A stretch of 64,000 nt of DNA from Prochilodus magdalenae (taxonomy: Eukaryota > Chordata > Actinopteri > Characiformes > Prochilodontidae), in the NCBI GenBank assembly GCA_024036415.1, contig JAMWET010001101.1:272501-336500 (forward strand), in the 5' to 3' direction. Positions 11,313 through 23,300 of the stretch are shown piece by piece. The notes beneath the pieces are model-generated. The model worked only from the letters and a program-made list of their open reading frames with translations, was not told where the DNA came from and searched no databases. A program made the translations under genes and the position numbers. Numbering within the stretch: position 1 is the first letter of the stretch; every line of letters begins with the position of its first letter.

Positions 11313-14300
11313 AATGATAAAAGAACCAAAAGACAGTATACAATACTAGGCAACACATTTCTAAAAATCTAATTAGCATAACAACTGTACCACTATTCAC
11401 AGTGTAATAATTTCTTGAACTATCTCTGGTGATTGTGGATGATTGCCAGTTTTCCAGCCAGATAAACCAGAAAGACCATTTGCTTGTTTACAGGATCTGC
11501 CCAAAAGAACTATGTAATAATCTGTTGCCTTAGACTTTTTTTAGGGTCTGGCATTTGATCTGTAGAATTTCACTCTGAAGTGTTTGTTAGACTCTCGTCT
11601 ATCTCTAACAGATAAATTCTATGAAATGTTCTCATCACTGTATATGATGTGTAATCATGTAATCAGGTCATATGCAATAAGCATTACTTATGAGGTTAGA
11701 ATCAGATCAATATCACTACAGCCAGACATAAAATCTGAGAATGCTGTAAAATCTGAGTATGTGCTTACGTGATTTGGATCGGCCTTTTGCTGCTCCACTG
11801 TCTGCATGACCAGCCGCACTCTGTGTGCAAACAAATGAGTTAACTGCAAAGTTAAAAAAGTACCCTACTAGTCTTTATCCACTAACAAATTTCACATTTC
11901 TCACACAGTTGCTCATCCTTGCTAATGTTTCCACTAACCCCATCACCGATGTCATTAAAGAGACAGGAATTCTTAGCATTTACAGAAGTTAATAAAATTA
12001 ACTCACATTTTTGGTAAACAAGTCAGTTCACTGAAGGAGCAATAACAGTAAGCTACTTTGCTGGACTTAGTTTTTCAGATTAGGAGAGCACTCAGATTAG
12101 AGGCATGTGTCTTCAAAATGTCTCTATTAATAATGATATAAGGAGTTTGACATAAAGTGTCAAAAAATGGATGTCTGGTTGTTGGATTCTGACCGTGTGC
12201 ATATCTAGGGAAATCTTTAAGGATTTATTACTACCCAGATTTTTTTTCTTTAAAATGTGTTTATTCAGAGGCAGTGAGGCCAGAGATGATTTTCTTTTTA
12301 TGGTTTGAACGAAAAAACTGCCCTCTACCATTTATGACAATCGTCTTTTTTTATTTCTCCTGTTAAGTTACCATTTTGGTGATACGTTAAACATTGGGGA
12401 TGTATAAAGTATACTGTGTGCAGTATAGGCTGAACAGTTATAAAGATGACTAATCAATTCTAACATAGCCATGGCACATATGTAAATATGTACATACATA
12501 GCATCCAGTAATTCATACAGTAAATGTCTCACCAAGTTTTAGGGATGGGGGTATAAACTGATACAGCATAGTGCTGTAATGTTTTTCAGTACTGTATTGA
12601 TAAACTAAATGCCAAATATGTAAAGTTCTAATGACAGTGTTAGTCTGTCTGACAGACAATCCCCTTTTGCTGCAATAAAAAAAAACAAAACTGAGTTAAA
12701 AAAAACTGAAAGCATTCTCTCTGTTAAAACTGATGTTGACAAAGTTTTTCTTTAGGGATAAATTGTGCAGTTAGTAATGAATGTAATGTAAGTAATGAAA
12801 GTAATGAATCACTCTATATGCCAACACAACACTCAGCAGTTCATAATATTTCTAAGATACCATTAATATTACTTTGTGTATTGAAAAGGGAATGACACAT
12901 ATAGTCTCTACTGACTAACAGAGCGTCAGTTAAGGTGTTTATACAAATGTATATCATTTATAAGTTATCAGTTTTGTTATTACTAGTTGTACAGACTTAT
13001 AACAATAGTAAGTTCAGAAAATGGGCAGGACATACTCCTGACACCACTGACATCATCTCCATCTTGTTGATTTTGACTTTTGAAGAGCCATATGAGTTAT
13101 TTATGTGTAATTGTTTTAACCACACTACCTCTGCTCCTGCTTGCTTCTCTAACAGGTCAGCCTCATCAAACGACTCCCCTCTTAGCTGGGATCGACGCTT
13201 CTTTACCAAATCTGCATCCTTGACATGAGAAAAACCCTTGGTGGAGGAGGAGTGAGCTCTTGGTGGGGCCACCGGTGCTTGGGCTCCACCTGAGCCACTA
13301 GCCTGACACGTTTCTTGAGTCCGCTTAGTTCGAGGTGGTGGTACAATAGTCCTACCGGTATCCGCATCCCTTTTTACTCCTTTGTCAGACGCATTGCCAT
13401 TGGTCTCTTGAGTAACGTGGCTGCTTTGCAGCCTCTCAGCACAATAGCGTGCAGCAGCATCAGGATCTGCTTCCTGTCTCTTCTCCCCAACAACATAGCT
13501 GGACTCACTGCTGTTCTTTTCAATCTGCACCACACTAAGCTCCTGACCAGTGAAGTGTGTTCGGATTTGGTTGAGGTACGTCATAACAATCAGGCGGTCC
13601 GGCACAGCCAGCAGCACCATGTCTGAGGGTTCCATTAATCTGGAGATGCCGAGGGCAGCAAAGCCATCAAAAGCCTAAGAGGAATCAGTGAAGCAAGAAT
13701 CAGGAAAGAAAGCTGTTTTTTAATTGGTATTTATCATAAAATTCCTTAATATAAAAAATACAGAAAAAATAAAATAAGGACAAAAAGACAAAATAAAAAC
13801 AAAAATATAAAGATCACCTTTTTGTTGTTGCGTTTGATGTCATAAGGATCTAACATTTCATAATCCCTAGATAAAAGAAAAAATAATATATATATTACAA
13901 TATTCATACTTTCATTTGGGGTGGATTAAACATGTTTATTTCTCAACTACTGAAGTACGTACACTTTATCAGGGTGGAAATGATGCAAGATGGCGCAGAA
14001 AGCAAGTCCATTTCGCCACGATGTGCTGAAGTTAGTGATCTTCACCCCTTTATAACCTTGCGTGGCCTTCTGGCACCACTCTAGAAGAGACTGGCTAGAA
14101 TCCACAAGGTTTACTGTCTGGTATTGTAGAAGACAAAAAGCCAATGGGGATTTTTTTAAACTGACAAGTAGAATATTAAAAATGTACTACAGAAATGCAG
14201 CGCAAAATAATAATCACGTACCTCCGTCTCAGTGGAGGCAGCATTATCTAGGGATCTTCCAGAATGGCCTGGGGCTTCCGCTTCTGGTTTCCTCTTGCTC

Positions 14301-17300
14301 CGAAGGCGAACAAGTGGTTCAGGAACATTCTGACTAGAGGCCCCTTGTTGACTGAATGATTCATCGGTGGGAGATGCAGCATTGTCAGGAAATGAGCCAC
14401 TTAGACGTTTCTTCACACGAGGCACTGGAACAGGTAGCCCAGATGAATTCTCAGCGGCTTCTTGCCTAAGAAACAAAAAAATGAAAAAAAAAATAAAAGA
14501 ATGAATTCTATGCAAACTGTGAGACCACATTAAATTTCACTGCTTGTTGTTGAATCAAATTTTCCATATGCGATAGGTAAAAAACACAAGAAAAGGAACT
14601 AAAAAACACATCTTCCAACATTTGAAACACAGATTTAAAGAAGAGTACATATGAAATAAATCCTCAAAATGTGTAGTGCATAAATCAACATGACCATATC
14701 CTTCACTCACACCAATAACCACAAACCTCCTTTATAACTCACCTTGTTAAATCTAAGGCAATGGCACCCTTGTCTAAAATAACAGAGCCCTTATCCTCTC
14801 CTTTTTCCTTCTGGTTTATTTCTGTTTCCTGATTTTTAAGACTGTCTTTAACAACATCAGTATTTTGACTGTGACCAGCGACTGTGTTAGTCTCGTTCAG
14901 CATTTCAGAATTGGCGGTTTTTCCAGCTGTGTGTTCGATAACCCCTTCGAACTGTTGAATGCTGTCTTCATGAGTGATGGAGGGAGGGTCTGGAGGAACT
15001 GTAGCCTTTTTCTCAGCACCTAACAGACTGTCAAATGATTCTTTATGCCTTTGCTCAAGCCTTTGGATGTGGTCTTCTGAGAACATTTCTGAACAAGGTA
15101 ATATGGACTCACTTCCCGAGGGGAGGGGAGCTTTGCTTTCCAGTGGGTCCGTCAAGGAGGACACCTGGGTATCTTCAGTAGTGCTATCACCTGGAAAAGT
15201 AGCACTGAGGTGTTTTTTTGAGCGTGGAACTGCAACAGGTGGACTTTTCTCTTTTTCCCCTTTATCGAGAAATTGGGCTGTCTCTTTTAGCTCTTGATCA
15301 AGCACTGTAATTTCCTCTGTGAAAGAGCCACTAAGGCGCTTCTTCACACGGGGAAGTGGTACAGGCAAATTCACACCACTAAAGTTCTCCTGAGAGTCCC
15401 CTCTGTCAGATATATCTGTTTGTACGGAAGTGGGGGCTGCGGTAGTCGAAATGTCAGCAATAAAAGAACCACTTATTTGTTTCCTCATGCGTAGTTTTGG
15501 GACTAGAAGATCTGACGGCTTGACTTGGCTTGGTATCTCCTCAGCAATTTTGATTTTACACACATTTTCGTCTGGCAGTTTTTTGTCTTTCAGTTTGTCG
15601 CCAGCTTGGGTCTTAATGGTTGTGTCACTTTCAGAATCTGGTATATCTGTTTTTATAATGGAGGACACTTGATTCTTCTTCTCCGTTTCAGTATCACTTT
15701 CGCTACCACTAGCTTTAAAGATCTCACTCAACTGATCTTTATTTGTCTCACAAGCAACATCTGTCTTGGTTGCCAGGAACTCATTAGTATACTGACTACC
15801 TATTTGTGGGACTACATCTTCAGCAGAGAATGACGGAATGTTTTCTTCTTTCTTTCTAGGGGTTGGTGTCAATTCTTGCAGAGGCACAGGCACTAGCTCT
15901 GTCTGCTCCTTACTGGTAGATCCTTGAATTTCACCAATGGATGTTTTTGTATCAGTTGTAAAATTTACCACAGCAACATCTGGGTAATCATCAGGGAAAG
16001 AAGCGCTAAGGCGTTTCTTCACCCGAGGCATTGGGACAGGGAGGTCAGAATTTTCCTCTGTTGTGGCTGGACTTGTTTCTGCAGGTGTGGACACAGAATC
16101 CTTGAAGCCAGTCCCTTCTACCTGCTTAGCCTCAGGAATACCTGTTTCTGTTCCTTGCAACACATCTGATACAACAGAAACACTTTCAATCTGAGAATTC
16201 CTCTTCAAGGATTCCTCAGTTGTGTTGCTATGTTTCTTGCTGCGACAAGGTGGGACAATTGCTGGAATGGTGTAAGGAGTGATTGGTTCAGGCTCATTAC
16301 TGACTACTGGTGGACGAAGATCTGGAAGACTGTCTTTCTTCCTAGTGCGCTGTGGTGGTACAGGCTGGTTAGATGTTAACACATCTGTCTCCTCAGCCCC
16401 AGTATCAAGTTTTGGTGGGCATGGTAGAGCAGTCTCCTCCAGTGACTTGCTTCTTGGAGACTGGAAGAACTCAGACACCTCTTGAGCACTATGATTCTCA
16501 GTCCTTAAGAATAAGAATACAAAGTCACTACCAAGTATTTATAATTGATGCCTCAGATGAACACCAATTCCATTCTCACCAAAAACCAACTTATTCCAAA
16601 TGTTACTCACACCAAAAACGACCAAAAACAAACAGAACAAAATAAATCATCAGTCCATATAAGTTGGTAGCATCATACAAATACAAACTTTGCTTAATTT
16701 CCATGCACCCACCACATATTAATGCTTTCAAGACAACAAACCAATTAAACCATTAGGTTTCCAGACAAAGGCTTTGGACCACAAAGTTTAAGATTTAAAA
16801 CCATGTGCAACCGACAAAAACAAACAAACAAAACAAAAAAGGGTGAAACAAAATGTACAGTCAAGTCATGCTGCCACTCAAGAAACTGCAGGATTCAGTC
16901 CGCACTCACCCCTCTTCTACCAAGAATGCTGACATGGCTGCACTCAACTCGTCCTTTACTGGCTTATTTAATTGCTCTTCTATACCATTCTTACTGCGAT
17001 CAAAACCAGGTCCTTTGAGGGCTGTTTTGTTGTCTTGAGGTGAAGTGTCTAAAACTGTTTTGAACTCCTCTTCTTTAGTAATCTCATGTAGGTCAGCCTC
17101 TGTTAGTGGTGGCCACTTTTTCATCATCTTATAATCTCCATCCTCAGTAAACCAGCTTTCAGCATCTTTAGAGGACAAAGATGATTCAGATCGGCCATCA
17201 AATAGGCGCCACATGTATGGCTCAGCACTTGTAGGGAAGTGAGGCTGAGACGAAGATACAGGCAATTTTTTCTTCAGGACTGGCTCCTCAGTAGGCTCAC

Positions 17301-20300
17301 AAGGAGGTTCCTTGGGCTCGGCAGCAATGTTGTTTTCAGACCCGCTCAAACCAGAAGGGTCGTCAATCGCTCCAGAACCAGAGGGCTGCAACATGGCAGC
17401 TACTGTCTCATAACTAAGAAAAATAATTAACTTTAGTAGAAGTACACAAAAAGAGACCACTCTTTAAAAAATCTATCTTAGACTATTTTCCAAACAAATC
17501 ACATTATCAAAACTCAAGCTCAAATAGGCATCTCACAAATGTATTCAAAGTGTCAATATATCGTAATTGCCATAAACTCTCAAGGCCAAGATTTCATGTG
17601 TTACACTTTAATTGAAGGCATGCTATATTTTCTCATATTGATCATATTAGGTGACACAAACATTCAGTAATAAGTGATGCACAGCTCCAATCGGTAGAAG
17701 TGACTCCTTAACTGCACTTACTTTTAACTAAGGCAGGCCTGAGCTGATGATTAAGGGATAGATGAGACATTAAACTTAGTTTACACACGTTTAAGTAGCA
17801 GATTTTTACAGATGCAGTAATATGACAAAAGATTATTTTGTAGTTGCCTTAATAGTGTGCTCCTGTCTGAATGTTACTGCCAGGACATTTAAGGTGGAAT
17901 GAAAATTTACATAAAATCTCAGCTTTATTCTACTTTTCACCATGCTCTGTGAAAACTATTGCTTTTGATTTTTTTATCCTTGTATTGTTTCTGATAATAG
18001 AAAATGATGACAAAACAAGTCATGACATAAAAAACAAATAAGTTAAATGAGAACTCCACATTATTCTCAATAAAGCTTTCACAACAACACATCTACCCAT
18101 TTAGAGCATCTTTAACACATCCCACTACAGGACAAACCTTTTAGACAAAGCATATACCAAAAATGCATATTACCAGAAATTACCAGAGGGATATTAGTTT
18201 GGCATGCCCCATATTATTTTCTTGCTTACCCTTTGTGAAAGACACCAATTAAGGTCTGAACAAGACCTGAAGATCCCTCTTTTCCTGTAACAGGGTCCTC
18301 TGCCTCCAGTACCTCCCATCCATAGGCTATATCAGTCTCAGATAAGTCAGTAGTATCATGGGCTTGGCTTGGAGATGGCCGCTCCACTACTTCATATTCT
18401 TTCAAAGACTGTTCTTCTGTCTGAGGGCTTTCACTGATGGGTGGAAAACTAAGGAGATTTGAACAGTCTCTTAAGCCAAGTGATTCTCTAATGTTCCTAT
18501 CCATATTTTATTGGCAATATATAACACAAACCCTAGAAGTAGGTGCTTTTTGCAAATAATGAGCAGAATGCCCAAAATTAACTTCATCAAAGGTTTATAA
18601 GAAATAATCCAGCAAACATTTCAAAACATGCCAGGCAAAAGACAAAAACAAGACTTTAAAAAAATAAGACTATTAATAGCTTATGTTTACTCATTTATTA
18701 CCTCCGAAAATGCCCATTTCAACAACCTTCATTGGGTTTACAATGCAGTCTTAGCACCATGCCTACTGGTGTACTACTGTTGGTATAAAATAGTGTTGTG
18801 GAAATCCAGTCTAAATGTAGCTTTTGATCTGATTACTACTGCTGCTGCTATATGGATAATATCCATCACACTTCTATGAGATTGAGTATTAATGCCAAGT
18901 CCATGATGGTTTGCCACAACAAAACCAAGCTCTTATACAGGGTATATGTAGTAGACTTTGGCCATTTATGTACATATACAGGTAAAGTGACAGCACAAAC
19001 ACAAGTAAACTTGTGAGTTCCTGATGATGCGAGTTCATGCCAGTTGTTCCTGTTTCAATTAGGCACACAATAACTACTCCAATGCTAATGCGCATGCCAC
19101 TGGCAGAAATATACTCACCCTTTGCGCATGGACATTTCTGAAATCTTTTCAGTCTTCAAAGGATTATCTTTAAAAAGACAGAGTAATAAATTTCACTCTG
19201 CTGTCATGAAACACCGCTGTGTTAACCATACTGCACTCTGAAAACTTGCTTACCAGATCCTTTTACATCCATTGTTAAGTCCCAATCTATTCTCACATCA
19301 TGAGTGACAGTTTCAGAGTCCATTTGTGACTGAGCTGGACTGGAAGTTGATGCATTTGGATTGTTTTGTACTAAATGATAATCAGACACAGACAGTGATG
19401 GGAATCCAGGAATGTTTGCCTCATTTGGGCAACAAGGCACCATAGCAGACATGTTCATTTTATCTTCAGTTGTAGGGAAGGTAGTGAAAGGCACAGCTAC
19501 CTTTTTCCCTACAGGCTTTTCCCAAAGTATTGGCCAATAAGGCAGCACTTCATCTGTTTGAGTCATTTGTTTTCTACATGGTACTCCAGGAATACTTGAC
19601 ACATTTGGGCAAGAAGGTAATAGGGCAGTCATCATGTGCTGTACTTTTTTGAGCTTGCTTGCAGATGGGAATCCAGGAATTCTTGCTTTCTCAGGGCATG
19701 TTGGCAAAAGCAGTAACATATTTTCATGTTTCTCCAGATCTTTGATTGTGTTCGCAGTTAAAGTTGATGTCGCTTTCTCTGGTTTAACCCATACAGGTTC
19801 ATCCTGAACAGGCCATAATGGACAAGGTGAGACTACAGAATATACAGAGGGGAAGCCAGAAGCAACAGCGATTCTTGGGCATGAATGCAATACATTTTCT
19901 ATTTCTGGCTCTTTTCGTAAAAAGAAACTCTCCATTTTTACTTGAGGTAAAGAAGGAAAGCCAGGAATAAGAGCTTCTCTTGGGCAGGTTGGTGCCATAG
20001 TAAACATTTTCTTCATTGTGTAATGGTTTATTTGTTGACATGTAGGGTCTAAGGAACGCTGTATAAGAAGATCTGATTTTATTTTTAGTGGCTTCACCCA
20101 TTTTTTTGCCTTAAGAAACCATTGTCTTGTTTGTATTTTCTCTTTTGATGGAAATCCAATTACTTTTGAACTTTCTGGAATACATGCTTCTAGATTTACC
20201 ATATTTTGAGTAGCTTTTGGCTTTGGTGCAGATGGGAATCCTGACACTATTGCCACCCGTGGACAAGTCGGAGCTAAGGCAAACATGATTTTTAGTGAAT

Positions 20301-23300
20301 CTCTGTCCTCATTAATTTTGTCCTTGCTGAAAACTAACCTGTGTTTTGGTGTGCGAGACCACAACTGTTTTCTATCAACTATCCATTTTACATGCACTGG
20401 TTTCTCTTTAGATGGGAATCCCACAATGCCAGATCTTTTAGAGCAAGATGGATTCATATTTTGCATTTTTGGCTTTGGTACAGATGGAAAACCTGGAATG
20501 CAGGTTTCTGTTGAACAGCATGGCACCAAAGCAACCATTCTTTCAAGATCTGGTGTGTTCTCCTTGGCTATATTCATAATAATAGTAGTGTTCTTATTTT
20601 GCCTAGACCACAAAATAGTTTGACTGGTTGGCCAATCACATGATATGGGAGTCAATATGCTCTGACACCCAGTTATATGGGACAGCATTGGACAGGAAAA
20701 ACGAATGGCATGCATGCTTGGTCTGCTCTTAGGTCGTTGAGCAGATGGAAAACCTGGAATGCGTGCTGCAAGAGGGCAGGTTGGCAATAAAGCCACACTA
20801 CTTTTTATAACCTTTCTATCGTCATCAGCATCAATAATGTCGATTTTATTTTCCTTTAGTGACTTTAGTAAATTTAGTGTCGGATTACAGACCCACTTTA
20901 AATCCTTAGATACTTGTTTAGAGGGATATCCAGGAATTCTAGAGATTACTGGACAAGATGGAAGAAGCTCTGACATATGTGGCACTTTCTGAATTTGGTG
21001 TGCAGGCCTCCCATGAATATCTTTCAAATTGTCAGGAACTGTAGATTCTATGAGGCAAGATGAGGAAAGTACATCCACAGTTGGTTTAAACTGCTGCACA
21101 TTTGGCTCGTTTGGTGTTCCTTTCAAGTTTGTTGTTTCCTCAGATATCCCAATATGATCCTCCAAGCCGTCAGAAATGATAGATATTATATGGCCAGATG
21201 AAGAAAGTTTGTCCACACTTGGCTCTTTCCATATCAAGAAGCCTATGTCTTTGCCCTGTGGTGCAGATGGGAAACCAGGAATAAGAGATGCCTTAGGGCA
21301 AGTCTGAACAATAGTTGCCATGTGTACTGGAATCTCAGTATACTGAATTGGTGCGTTTATGATCAGTTCCTCTTTTAACTGCTTCTTCCACAAACACCTT
21401 TTCATGTTTAGCCACTCTGCACAAGGCTTGTCTTCTTCACCTTGGGATCTTGAAGGTATACCCGCTACTTTGGATATGTCAGGGCAGGATGTGCTTATTG
21501 AAGATGTTTCTAAAACTTTCAGCCTCTTAGCAGAAGGAAAGCCTGGAATACTTGCTTCACTAGGACTCGAGTAAGCCAAAGACATCATATATTGAATCAT
21601 TTCCGTGTTATACTCAGATCTTTCCATGTACGGTGTAGACAGAAGGGTTTCTCTTGGTTTTGGTCTTGTTGGCTTCCTCCATAATGTACCTACATCGGTA
21701 GGCCAGTCTATTCTCTGTGTAGTAAAAGTGTTAGATGAATCCATAGATGGAAGTCCAGGGACTCTAGAAATTTTAGGACATGCTGGGAAGAGATCCACCA
21801 TGGTTGGTGTCCTCTCTCTCTGTGGTCCTTCAGACTGATTATTTTTTGTGTCTTCCACTTTTTCATACTCTTGTCTGTATGTGATTTGGTCAGGTCTTTG
21901 TTTCAGGTCTCCAAACGTGCACTCATTACAGGCAGAGTATTGTACTTGTGCATCTTCTGTTTTTGGGATCTCATTGTCTGTACTTTCAATTCTGAAGGTA
22001 AAGTAAAATATTATAATGAGGGAATGTGACATATATAGGTTACACATGCGTTTTTTACAATCTCCTAAAGTACATGTATAATGGTCATTCGATTCTAGAT
22101 ATTATAGACAGCAGCATGGTATCCATTTTAAAAGTTACAGCATACAGTAACCACATATCAAATATGTAACACATCCTCACAACACACCTAGCACACCCAA
22201 CAGGCTCAACAATTTTTTGTTCATGCCTTTCCTTTTCTAGAAGTACCTTTTTTTAGATAATATCAAGACTTGTACTGTCATATTACATCATCAACATAAA
22301 ATGTCTAAAATGAAGATTTATAAATGCAGCTGTTATAGCAGGGTAAGTTAGCACAGCACCAGTACAAGCACAAGCACAAGCACAACTCACCTCGCCCCAG
22401 CAGTCAGTAACAGTGGCATGTCGGGTAAGGAGTGCCACATTCTGCAGTGTATTTTCCTGAACACAGGGTTTATAGGAAATTATTTGTGCACTGTCTACTG
22501 GCTGCAGGGTGAGAAATTCAACTTTCTGATAGGCATAACTTTCGTATCTATCCTAAACTTACCCATTCTCCAGAATTCCCCTTTCTCCTTCCTCACTTCT
22601 TGCCAAAAAGCCCAAATCCTCTTTGGTCTCCTCCGGTGATCTAGCAAATTTACTCCCACTGTCTTTAATCATTTCATACATTTTTGAATGATCTGTTGAA
22701 ATCTGCCTTGTTGGAGTTTGTTGTCTATAATAACAAATATCATGTTGCTCTGGAGGGATGTTGCCCTCTGTCTGTACAATTGTAAAAGTAGTCAAAGGAC
22801 AGCTAGTTATGCTGGCTGATTCTAAAGATGGGGACACACTGGTTTCTGAAACTTCCTTACATGAGGATTGCGTAGTTGACATCATATCTCTTTCTGATGT
22901 GGTTGCAGAGGGAAAGCCAGGCATTGTTTCTTTTTTTGGACAAGACGACATTAATAAAGCCATGGTCTTTATACTGCCATCGTCATGTGCAAGCTCATAT
23001 TGAAGTGGATATGAAAGTTGGAAACAGCATTGATGTCTAATCATTGCTTTCACCCAGAATGGCTTTGTTTCCACAGGCCATTTACTAATAGAAGTAGATT
23101 CGGTATTAACCACAGACGGCATTCCAAGTATACAAGAAACATATGGAGAAGAGGTTAAAGGTGCTATTATCCTGTGTGAGCTGTCTTTATTTAGGGTTGG
23201 TGCAGATGGGAAGCCAGGGGCATGTGCTTTTCTGGGACATGTTGGCAATAAGGCAACCATATTCTTTGTAAAATCAATGTTTTCCTTAAATAAGTCCATA

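Noticed and set aside
14974..16485. Plus-strand open frames opposite exon 21
   Set aside because: Antisense shadows of a long coding exon with biased codon use.
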